Of a stretch of 64,000 nucleotides of DNA, positions 25,841 to 35,548 are shown one piece after another. This stretch comes from Luzula sylvatica. Lineage: Eukaryota; Streptophyta; Magnoliopsida; Poales; Juncaceae. The stretch is taken from contig OX326959.1 of NCBI GenBank assembly GCA_946800325.1, forward strand, positions 26,970,615 to 27,034,614. Direction: 5' to 3'. Numbering within the stretch: the stretch's first letter is position 1; each line of letters opens with the position of its first letter. Below the pieces are notes generated by a model, which was not told the DNA's origin, did no database searches, and saw nothing but the letters and a program-made list of their open reading frames with translations. The translations under genes were made by a program, and so were the position numbers.

Positions 25841-27705
25841 TCTATCTATATACTAATGCAAGGGGATTTGCTGCCTTCTAAATTTTTTTTTACATTTTGG
25901 TCCTTTTTTATTTACAAATTGGTCCTTTTTAAAAAAAAATATTACATTTTGGTCCTTTATATTTGCATTTTGGTCCTTCGAAGTTTTAATATTCACATTT
26001 TGGTCCAGGGGCCTCAAATTGGTCCTTTTTTTAAAAACAATTACATTTTGGTCCTTCTTTATCACATTTCGGTCCTTTATATTTGCATTTTGGTCCTTTT
26101 TTCGAAAAAAAATTACATTTTGGTCCTTTTTTTTACATTTTGGTCCTTTATATTTGCATTTTGGCCCTTCGAAGTTTTGAAATTTACATTTTAGTCCAGG
26201 CAGCCACGTCACCAGGGGTCTATTTGTAAAAAAAATATTTTTTTTACATTTTGGTCCTTTTTGATTTACAAATTGGTCCTTTTTTTAAAAAAAAAATTAC
26301 ATTTTGGTCCTTCTTTTTTACATTTTGGTCCTTTATATTTGTATTTTGGTCCTTCGATTTTTTTTTTTACATTTTGGTCCTTTTTGATTTACAAATTGGT
26401 CCTTTTTTCGAAATTTTTTTACATTTTGGTCCTTTTTTCCCATTATGGTCCTTTTTTATTTACAAATTGGTCCTTTTTTCGAAAAAAATTTACATTTTGG
26501 TCCTTTTTTTCTCATTTTGGTCCTTTATATTTGCATTTTGTCCCTTCGAAGTTTTGAAATTTACATTTTAGTCCAGGGGCCTCAAATTGGTCATATTTTT
26601 TAAAAAAAATTATATTTTTGTCCTTTTTTCACATTTTGGTCCTTTATATTTGCATTTTTGTCCTCCGAAGTTTTAAAATTTACATTTTGGTCCTTTATTA
26701 TTTTTCTTGAAAATCTAAAATAAAATTATAATAAGTTGAACAATATTAATAAAAGAACATCTTGCAAATATTTAAAAATAAAATATCACAAAACTATTAA
26801 AAAATACATAAAAAGAAAACTAAAATAAAAAATAAATGTTTAAATAGATATTTTCTATGAATATATTTGCAAGGTGTTTATTTATTATCATTTAATGTTA
26901 GTTTTTTTATGAATAAAGAATGTAATATTAAAATTATATAAACAAAATATGTAATAATTTAAATTTTTTTAAATCACTACGTGTTAAGAAGTGTTTATGA
27001 ATTTTCTTAAAATTAATAAAAAATAACAAAAATAAGTTTTAATTATTACATATGAGATTTGGAGGGTATTTTGGAAAAAAAAAAATTAATATCATCCATA
27101 AGGAGTATTTTAAAATAAAAGTTTGGTAAAGAGTTTTTTTTTTTGGGAGTTTACGAAAAGATAGAGAATTTTTTATAATATCCAAAAAAAATTAGGGGGT
27201 TAAAAATATACCAAATCATGGATGTGCGAATAATCATGACATAATTTAAATTAAAGATTCGAACGAAACGGTTAGCGATGATATCGTCAAACTTTGTTGT
27301 TGGCTGACCACACAAAGGACGAAAAATATTTGTACTAAATATGTAGCAAAATTAAAGATTTGTGAAATTAAAAACACTCTTTTTTTCAGCAATGTTTTCT
27401 GAACTATTATGTTCTTAATAAATTTCATGACGACTAATTCGTTCTTTTTCCTTATTTCACTTATGAAGTATAAAATATAGATAATTTTTTTAGCAATAAC
27501 CGTTTGAATTATTCAAGAAATCCAGCTCTTAAAATTTTCAAACGATTTTTGCTACAAAATTTCACTCGCACACAACACACTAAATTACACATATAAAAAT
27601 AATTACAAAAAGAAAGTCACATACACAAAACGAACAACAATTTTTTTCAACTACGTTACTTATAAACCCGAACAGCCCCGCGCAATTGCGCGGGGGTAAT
27701 GCTAG
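25841..27705 (+). mobile_element. Non-autonomous Helitron, about 1.87 kb
   Basis: The 5' end is TCTATCTATATACTAATGC, preceded by A. The 3' end is a perfect 20-nt palindrome CCCCGCGCAATTGCGCGGGG (27676-27695), ten bases before a terminal CTAG that is followed by T. This is the standard Helitron layout (5' TC, 3' hairpin then CTRR, insertion between A and T). No Rep/helicase reading frame exists, so the element is non-autonomous. It sits between local repeat units U1 and U2. Confidence 0.75.
25890..26700. repeat. Array of about 30 ACATTTTGGTCC-like motifs
   Basis: About 30 copies of ACATTTTGGTCC, TTTGCATTTTGGTCC or ACAAATTGGTCC are spaced roughly 20-40 bp apart by T-runs and a TTCGAAGTTTT spacer. 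A higher-order order of motif types (ACATTTT, ACAAATT, TTTGCATTTT, then an AGGGGCCTCAAATT form) partly repeats. The long ORFs across it are low-complexity Phe/Leu/Trp and are not proteins. It lies wholly inside the Helitron. Confidence 0.85.
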
Positions 27706-27714
27706 TTATCTATA

Positions 27715-30120
27715 TTTTAACCAACACACTTAATTAATTCAAATTCATGAATTCAAATTGATGTTAATTTTATATTAATTAATTATTTATTATATCGTAT
27801 GATAAATTTATCAAGATAATTAAATATGTCAATTAACACATTGAGAATATAGTGATACAATTTGGAGAAATCAAGTAGTTTAAATAATTGAATTTTTTTT
27901 TAATTTATGTGCTACTGAAATAAGAGTATTTAATCTAATTAACTCACCGGGTTTTTAAAACATACGGTATCGGGGAATATTTTTGACAACCGAATTATTT
28001 TTTGAATATTTTTTCCATACAAGATTACATGCGAAAATGTTCCTAATTTTATTCCAATATAAATTCGAAATACATTAGTCATCACTCTTTTTATATAGTA
28101 TATTACTATATAATGAGTAAAAAATAAAAGAGAATGTCTCAATACCAACATTAATACAATTACAAAACAATAATTTTTGTACAACTCCATCTTCAATCTT
28201 TAATTTGATATTCACACATTTATATAATTTGTTCAATAATAAAGAAAAGACAATGACTGTATAAAGTATAATACTAATTTTGAAAATCCGTGGATAACAC
28301 GTGTATTCTATACACACGCGCATTGAACAACTTAGTGCTGAGCTATGCACATTTTCCCTCTCATTTCTATCAAGTGCCAAAACTGCAATCTCATCCCTGA
28401 TTTTACTCATACTGGATCTCGACCCTTTCTTTCTCGTTCTTTGCTCCCCCCCCCCCCTCTGAAAGATCGAGACTTCAGCAATCTTCGGTGTGAGATTTCT
28501 ATTCAGCATTCTCGATTGTATTGTAAGTCAGGGTTTTCTATTAGAATTTGTATTGTAAGAGAGACTTCAGCAATAGAACGAAGAGAGCTCCACAAAGAAA
28601 GATGAAAGAGACTTTCGAGCAAGAAAATAACTTTGAGACGTGTGAGAAAAATATATCGGAAATGATTGCTAAGGATTGCAACATCGGGGAACAAACCGCT
28701 CAAACAAACGAGAAAAGTTACTAGCAATATCACTTCTCATTTCATATGATTTCCTCAAATATCTAAAATGGACTCCTTACAAAAATTATTATTATTTATT
28801 ATTTGTGGAATTAACTTATGCAAACAAATTAAAGGAGCATTTATTTAACATATGCAAACAAATTAATTAAGTAGCTCACACATAAAATGTGCACTGGTCG
28901 TAATAATATATTGGAAATAATTCATGAATTTGTCATGTAACCTCATGCAAGATATGTGATTTTCTTTTTGTTTCTTTTGAATTTGAAGAGATGATTTTAA
29001 AAAGAAAATATTTACTGTCCTTGTATTGACACCGAACGCACACGGTATATTTGTGTAATTTTAGACTTTAGAAATTATTAAAAAGATATATTTGAATTTC
29101 TTAGAAAATATTATATTCTTATAATAAGATACATAAAACTATTTTTGTAAGTTAGGAATATTAAATTTCAATATTGCACACAATATTTAATAAATTGTAA
29201 TTATTTGATATAATATTCGTATCGAACACTTTAGGGATATCATATGAAGTGCAATATACAAAAAAGGACTGGATCTAAAAAAAAGTTGTATAGTTTTGTA
29301 ATTATCTTAAAAAACCTGTAAATTATAAAAAAAGTTCCTTCATTGAATTATTTCGATAAAGTTAATACTTAATTTCTATGATGCTAAATTCATTTTGGGG
29401 CCAAAACATCTCTCAAAATTAATAAGATTTTTATATTGTAAGGACTGGATCTTCTACAATTATTTTAGTGTGTTGAATATTTAATTTCTGAACATAGGCT
29501 ATTTGTAACTTAAATACGACTCGTGCAAATATGTAAGATATAAAATATTAAAAGTATAAAAAGAATCATAAACATGAACAAAAATGATGTTTGAATTGTC
29601 ATTCATACTAATGATTCTTATGTTTATATTAATATTTTTTTTATGTTCACGTAGATGAGTTCTATTTTTCGGTGTTTATACTTATTTTATATTTTTTTTA
29701 GGGGAGTGCTATGATAGACCCATTTTCTTATCATGGACCCATTTTTTTTTAAAAAAAATTCGAATATTTGTGAAATAATGATATTTTTTGTAAGATTCTA
29801 GTGTATATTTATCATTTAATGTTATTCAAAACATAAATTTTGTAGAATTAATTAATAAATAGCTAAAATTCTTAAAATAATTTTTTGAAAATGGGTCCAT
29901 GATAAGAAAATGGGGTCTATCATAGCACTCCCCTTTTTTTTTATATGTTCCCTTAATCGGAAAAAAGTATCATTCTATTTAACAAAAAATAAAAGCGGTT
30001 TTATAAATTTTTGAAGGAGCGTTTTTAGGAACACTAGTCAAACCCTTATATTAACAAAAGAACAAAAATAAGTCAATTAATTTTTGAATGGTTACAAGGA
30101 AATTTTTAAAAAAAAAAAAA
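27715..30120. repeat. Local repeat unit U2 (AT-rich, non-coding)
   Basis: Colinear with U1 at 23045-25260. It differs by extra sequence at about 28280-28640, with a C-run near 28446-28457 and short coding-like pieces, and by a MITE at 29701-29933. The segment 28560-28680 is also found at 52190-52300 in copy B. No intact gene. Confidence 0.7.
29701..29933. mobile_element. MITE with about 45-bp terminal inverted repeats
   Basis: Begins GGGGAGTGCTATGATAGACC and ends with its near-perfect inverse. Arms of about 45 bp flank an AT-rich core. It is missing from the matching place in U1 (near 24970). The flanks are T-runs ending in A, consistent with a 9-bp TSD but too simple to be sure, so a Mutator-like origin is only likely. 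Confidence 0.8.
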
Positions 30121-30390
30121 ATTTGGAAATTTGGATGCGCGAGGTCCGTTTCGGTGTTGGAGAACTTGTGTGGGTTTATTTGACTCGAGAACGTTATCCG
30201 TGAGGAGATTACATGGCGAGAATACAAGCTTGATCTCAACCTTAAATCAATCGAGGGAGCATGATGAAAAGCAGACCGCCTCGGACTCGAATTAGACTAG
30301 AAGAAGGTTCATGAAAGCAGAAGAAGAGTCTCATGAAGCATCACGAAAGAAAAAGAAAGAATCTCACATTTACTACATGCATCTCTTTTA

Positions 30391-30783
30391 GGGGGCGTTT
30401 GGTTGGAGCTTTACAATCAGAATGCCTTGGCATACTCAATCATGGATTCCATTCCCATGTTTGGTTTGCGCGCTCGCTAATAAAGTAATGGCATACTCCA
30501 TTCCCTAAGGCATAATTGATGGGAATAGGATTACCACCAAAATTGGTGGCTTTTCTCTATTCCCATGAGGAGGGAATACATTTTAATTTAATTTCCAAAA
30601 ATAAATTGTTCAAGGTTTCTATAAATAAACTCATTTTTATATTTTTTTATTATGCCATGGAATAAATAAGTGTAACAACCAAACAAGGTATTATAGTATG
30701 CCATGGAATGATATGCCTTGGCATGAGATTCCTTGGCATACTTCATGCCAAGGCATTCTCCAAAGCACGAACCAAACGGCCCC
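30391..30783. mobile_element. Tourist-type (PIF/Harbinger) MITE, 393 bp
   Basis: Ends GGGGGCGTTTGGTT and AACCAAACGGCCCC, flanked by TTA on both sides. The empty site TTTTAGGATTATC survives at about 54478-54492 and 54866-54880, which proves insertion with a 3-bp TTA target duplication. Internal TGCCTTGGCATAC-type motifs occur in both orientations. Confidence 0.88.
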
Positions 30784-31115
30784 TTAGGATTATCTTTTCG
30801 AGTTTCGGTATTTCTATTTTGATTTCGTCCAAAGGAAAACATGTAGCAGAAAAATCTTCTCACGTTCTCTGGAATTAGGAAAATCGAAGGAGTATTTTCT
30901 GTGTTTTCTTGCGCAATCTTTTTCAAACTCAAGTTTTCAGAAATTTGGGGAACTCGGTAATATAATGAAGATGAGCGAAAAAGAAATGGAAGAGACTTTC
31001 GAGCAAGAAAGTAACTTTGAGACATGTGAGATGCTGCGATGACGTCAAAAATATTCGGCAACCTCCATAAAATATTTATTGCTATATTTATGGGAATATC
31101 AGTTTCCATTTTCAT
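30784..31115 (-). pseudogene. F-box-like fragment, copy A
   Basis: The minus-strand ORF starts METDIPINIAINILWRLP (after MK), resembling an F-box first helix, then VIAASHMSQSYFLARK. It continues for about 110 residues until it runs into the Tourist MITE, which supplies an unrelated tail. Two relatives occur at 54552-55218, with ILSRLP instead of ILWRLP. It is too short for a normal F-box protein with a substrate domain. The F-box assignment rests on one motif. Confidence 0.4.
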
Positions 31116-32143
31116 GTCGATTGCAATATTTGTGTGGATCTTCAGACTTTTTTTTAATGCTCAATTATTTCCTTGTATACTAAATTCTTTCTTGTCTTAG
31201 TATTTATAAGTAAATACTTTTAACCACTATACTCTAAATTTAATCAGAATGGTAAACTATTTTAAGTTCTTTTACTAACCTTTTGATAAAATAAGGATGT
31301 TTATGTTTTTGTTAACCCTTTTCGGTTATTATGCTGGCTAAATTGGCTCCTGGTCTTACATACCCGGATCCGATATGCTACAGCTACTTGCGCAATTTCA
31401 ACTAGGTTTTAAACCAAAAAAAACAAAAAACATAAAAAAAATTGAAACGACTTCCCAAAATCAATTGACGGTGTCGAGAGAAATTGAAAAGCCGACGGCG
31501 GCGGTTGTGCGAGAGAAATTGAATAGCAACGACCGGAGCGGCTTCCATTCTTCTTCTCAGGGGACGGAGGAGGCAGGCCACGGGTAGATAGAAGAGGCGA
31601 CTGGGGCGATTCTGGAGTCTTTTGCTCGGACGATGAGGGGGGCGGTTCGATTGTTCTTCCCAGACGACGAAAGAGGTGATTCTTCCTTCTTTTATTCTTC
31701 TCCATTTTATTCTTCTCCATTTTATCCTTCCCAGACGACGAAAGAGGTGATTCTTCCTTCTTTTATTCTTCTCCATTTTATTCTTCTCCATTTTATCCTT
31801 CCCAGACGACGAAAGAGGTGATTCTTCCTTCTTTTATTCTTCTCCATTTTATTCTTCTCCATTTTATCCTTCCCAGACGACGAAAGAGGTGATTCTTCCT
31901 TCTTTTATTCTTCTCCATTTTTCATGAATTGTGTGATTTATGTTTAAAGTTCGAATCTTTGAACTTTAAAATGGTTTTTATTCTTCTCCATTTTTCATGA
32001 ATCGTGATAATATAACAATATAACATTCATAAGCATCACGCTCTTTCGGTAATTATAAAATGGTTTTAATTTTATTTCCCTCAAATTTTCCTTTGTTTAC
32101 TGAAAATTAATTATATATTGTTTTTGTATAATTTGCATTATAG
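31116..32143. other. GC-rich leader-like segment with a 71-bp tandem repeat
   Basis: From about 31440 to 31680 the sequence turns GC-rich. A near copy lies at 63005-63250 in unit B. From 31661 a 71-bp unit (CAGACGACGAAAGAGGTGAT at its start) repeats at 31732, 31803 and 31874; unit B has one copy. No ORF is credible. It could be the 5' leader or first exon of the FAB1-like gene that follows. Confidence 0.5.
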
Positions 32144-33340
32144 GAAATGTTCAAGATGAGTTTTTTGTCCATCTCCAAGGATCTGCACCCAGAAATCCGA
32201 CTGAACAAAAAATCAGGCATTCTCTTTCTGAAAGGAAAATACTAAATTACTTGCATTCATGCGAGATAAATTCATGATTTGAGAAATAAATGTTGTCCAG
32301 GCAAAATTGCATATATAACCTCGCTTAGTCGTTGCAAAAAATGGAACGCGCAAGGTGGAAAAAACAAGGTCTTTTTTGCAAAAACTATGGAAGAGAGGTT
32401 TATTTTTTTTTTTGAGTAAAATGGAAGAGGTTTATTATAAAGCATGTTAAACAAACTGAATTCGATTCGTTTCTCCAATGTGCACCTGATTATTTTAAAA
32501 ATATGTCTGAATCGGGCGAGAAAACACATCCCATCTCGCGAAAATTCTTGGCATTTATCAAGTAAGTTTCAATTTCTGTATTTTTATAATTTAATAAAAT
32601 ATTAAAATAATAATATTTATGTTTTTGATTTGTAGGTTTGTGAAGTGAGGAATGTGAAAGAGACGTGAATGGATTTAGTGGTGATGGAGAATTTTTATTC
32701 GGTCATAACGTGTCGAGAACATACAATCTCAAAGGAGCCATGTTTGAACGCCACGTGGCGGATTCCGATTCGTCCGATGATCAAGGTAAGGTTTTCTTGG
32801 ATCAGAATTTCATCAAAGACATGAGATTTTCTCCTATTTATTTAGACCAAAAAACCTAGAAATTACTCGAACGTGCATTTTGGAACGACACCAGTTTTCT
32901 AACCATATGTTTCTCCTCTAAACTATTTTTAAACAACATCAAATTTAGCCTTGTTATAGTAATAATAATGATTATAATATAATTTTTGTAGTTGATTAAC
33001 GTAATGGATTATTCATTATTGGTTGGACTGGATAGTCGATAGAGAGAATAAAATGTTAGTATTTGGGATAATAGATTATATTAGACAATACACGTGGGAC
33101 AAGCAGCTCGAGACTTGAGTAAAATCGTCTTTAGTCGTGCCGAAAAACGAATTACCACGGTAATTTCGCCGGAAGAGTACAATTTTTTTTTCTTTCAAAA
33201 ATTAATGTAGAGATCGATTATATGAGAAAATTTACGCGAAATACTTGTTTGTCTTTCTTGTGAATTTTGAATGGTTGTTGTGTATAGGAGGATCTGTGTT
33301 TCGAGCAGTGCAGTAGTAACCGCAAAATTTGTGATTTATG
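32144..33340 (+). pseudogene. FAB1: FAB1/PIKfyve-like phosphatidylinositol-3-phosphate 5-kinase, decayed kinase domain
   Basis: Translation in changing frames gives the FAB1 kinase region in order: ITCIHAR and LRNKCCPGKIAYITSLSRCKKW (about 32240-32343), then NAQGGKNKVFFAKTMEERFI, CAPDYFKNMSES, LFGHNVSRTYNLKGAMFERH (about 32698), KVFLDQNFIKDM, LLERAFWNDTSFL (after a TAG at about 32857), VMDYSLLVGLD (about 33005) and GIIDYIRQYTWDKQLET (about 33066). FAB1 makes PI(3,5)P2 on endosomes and vacuoles. Lesions: several in-frame stops, a 33-bp insertion with a partial repeat of the ATGGAAGAGGTTTATT segment near 32400-32440, and a frameshift near 32690. Splice-like sites remain at 32571/32636 and 32991. 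The N-terminal FYVE and chaperonin-like parts of FAB1 were not seen. It ends just before the duplication junction. Confidence 0.8.
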
Positions 33341-33399
33341 GCGAATTTCTCGGACGAGTTGAGCTTTTCTTTTAATTTAATTTAATTTTGTTTTGGATG

Positions 33400-33440
33400 G
33401 TTATTTAATTTAATGTAATAATTACGTGCAATTTTTTTTA
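33400..33440. other. Junction between duplication units A and B
   Basis: To the left lies FAB1-like 3' flank. From about 33410 the sequence AATGTAATAATTA, then a T-run and AATGAAGTTC, matches about 11153-11190 inside patellin intron 4. This places the end of unit A against the start of unit B, head to tail. Confidence 0.75.
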
Positions 33441-33465
33441 ATGAAGTTCAAAATTTTATACAAAC

Positions 33466-35160
33466 CTCTGAAAGGGGAAAATCAATAGTATGTATGGACG
33501 AGGGCTTGATCGTAACTTCGGTGACAGCATTGGAAACCGTGAAATCTGAATCAGTCTCTCTGTATAAGCCTCCGAATGAATTGCACGGGTACTTGTTCAG
33601 GAGCTATATATCTAAAACAAAAAAAGAACAAAATATTAAGTATATGGTAATACGTTTGAAAATTTGAATTTTGAATTTAGTTACCTAAAAAGAGTTTCGG
33701 CAGATTTTGAAGGGCTTGCAAAAACAAACTTGCTTTTCGTCCTTTGCGCGCGAAATGGACTCAACATGCGATTAACTGCCAAGTACCACCACGGTACATT
33801 TATAAATACCTAATAAAAAAACATATCAACATCAAGTTAGTAATTCATAGTTCAACAATATACAATTTCAACAATTTCTTAGAAAAATAAGAATAAAAAT
33901 ATACCTTTTTGGCGATAAATTCAGGATAATTATCTTGTAACAAAGTAACGGCCTGTTTGGTGACCTGTCTATGCTTCCCTAGACTCGGCGCATTCTTCAA
34001 GTCGGTGACCTGGACCATAGAACAAACGCCATCTGGCGAGAAGTCGAGCTGCTCCAAAATTCCCTTCTCCAAGTACTGGACTCTCCATTTCAAAAACCTC
34101 TGCCTCTTCTCCTCGTCTCCAAATGCCTTCTCGTACAAGTCCTTGTTCTGGAACTCGCCATACACGTTGTAACAAATAGGGTGGTTTTCTTTGTCTTTGC
34201 CACAAGTGAAAACCACTTTATTCATTTCTTCTAGTTCGAGATCTTCGGCAATTAAGGTTTCGATTTCGAATTGTTTGCGCCATAAAATTGTGTTCTTGAG
34301 CAATAGCCATGGCTTCTTTAGGTTTGAAATCTCTGGCACGGAGGAACTTTAGAAGAACTGTATCGGTAAGCTCATCTCCTACTAGCGGTACGCCCCATAT
34401 AAGGACCTCTTCCCGCAATGGTACGATATTTTAGTTAAAACTATATAAAAATTGAACAAATTTCCTGCTAAAACAAGAAAAGTGGTGAGAATTGTACCTC
34501 TTGAACAACGACATTCTCGTCGACGGATTCAACAGGGTGAGCCGTCTCTTCTTCTGCTACCGGTACGTCTTCTGAAACAGTACCAGTACCGGAGACTGGT
34601 AAGACGGTTTCTTCTATAGCTTCTACTGTCTTCGCACAGTCTTCTTCTAACACCACCTTTTTTTCTTCAGGTTCTGCTTCGGCTTCTTCTTTCACTTCCT
34701 CGGTCTTCGCTTCTTCCATTATTAGTTCCTCGGTTTTCTCTTCTGTTTTTGCCTCCTCTGTTTTGGTTTCCTCCGTTTTGGGCTCTTCAGTTTTGGCTTC
34801 CTCCGTTTTGGGTTCTTCAGTTTTGGCTTCCTCCGTTTTGGGTTCCTCGGTTTTGGCCTTCTCTTCTACGACTGGTGGTGGCAGAACAAACTCGTTGTTT
34901 TTAATGGCGGAGAGAACGAGTTTTTTGAGTTCATCAAGAGCCTTCTTTTCCGGTTCGGCCAGATCAGAAACGAGGTTACTCTCTTCCTTGAAGGAGGTGG
35001 ATTGTGGAATCTCTGTTTCTTTATCGGACTCGGGTTTCGTTTCCTTCTCGAGTTCGGCTTTTGTCTCTTTCTCGGGTTCTGAGACGGCAACGGTTGCGAG
35101 TTTCTCTTCCACCGCCGGCAGTGTTGTCACGTCAGTAGGCGGTAGGGTTTCTTGTGCCAT
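33466..35160 (-). pseudogene. PATL: Patellin copy B, truncated and disrupted
   Basis: Close copy of patellin exons 1-4 only; the GOLD-domain end (exon 5) lies outside the duplicated unit. Lesions seen directly: the acceptor of intron 1 reads GCGG instead of GCAG (near 34413); one base is inserted near 34302, shifting frame in exon 2; four bases are inserted in exon 4 (near 33575). Exon 1 remains open and carries one extra 10-residue KTEEAKTEEP-type repeat (30 bp) compared with copy A. A truncated acidic protein could still be made from exon 1, but no working patellin. Confidence 0.9.
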
Positions 35161-35238
35161 TTTTAACGAAACAGAGAGAGATAAAGAGAGAGAAAGAAGA
35201 AGAAGAGAGAGAGGAGGGTTTAGAGTGAGAGATGGAAA

Positions 35239-35531
35239 TTTTTTTTTTTTTTTTTTTTTTTGCATAAAACAACCCGTAGGTCAAATATTTACAATGTGTC
35301 ATCGTTACAATAAATATGCGTAGATACGACTAATGACATTCCAAATAACGGATCCTTATATTAAAAAGGTCCTAACATAAAAAAAACTTTATCCGATACG
35401 AAAACTCTATCCCGAGTCACGATGCTCCACCCGAGCCTCTCTAGCTAATCTATCCGTCACCCGATTCGACTGCCACCCGATTCGACTGCCGAGGAATTTG
35501 AAAGAAACTCCAACCATCATGTGCTTTCGCA
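35239..35531 (-). mobile_element. SINE-like retroelement, 293 bp, with 17-bp target duplication
   Basis: Flanked by AGAGTGAGAGATGGAAA at 35222-35238 and 35532-35548. The empty site with one difference is in copy A near 12940. A T-run of about 20 bp at the left end is a poly-A tail on the minus strand. Near its 5' side, on the minus strand, a GCAGTCGAATCGGGTG motif occurs twice and resembles a Pol III B box. No protein. It sits in the 5' leader of the dead patellin copy. A truncated LINE end is the alternative. Confidence 0.7.
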
Positions 35532-35548
35532 AGAGTGAGAGATGGAAA

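Noticed and set aside
25853..26571. Several ORFs of about 100 aa over the GGTCC array
   Set aside because: They are low-complexity products of a T-rich repeat and occur on both strands and in several frames.
25890..26700. Possible CRISPR-like array
   Set aside because: Plant nuclear DNA; spacers are T-rich and related to each other, repeats vary, and no cas genes are present.
35234..35265. Lys-rich N-terminal extension of the patellin copy B ORF
   Set aside because: It comes from the poly-T tail of the SINE-like insertion, upstream of the real ATG.
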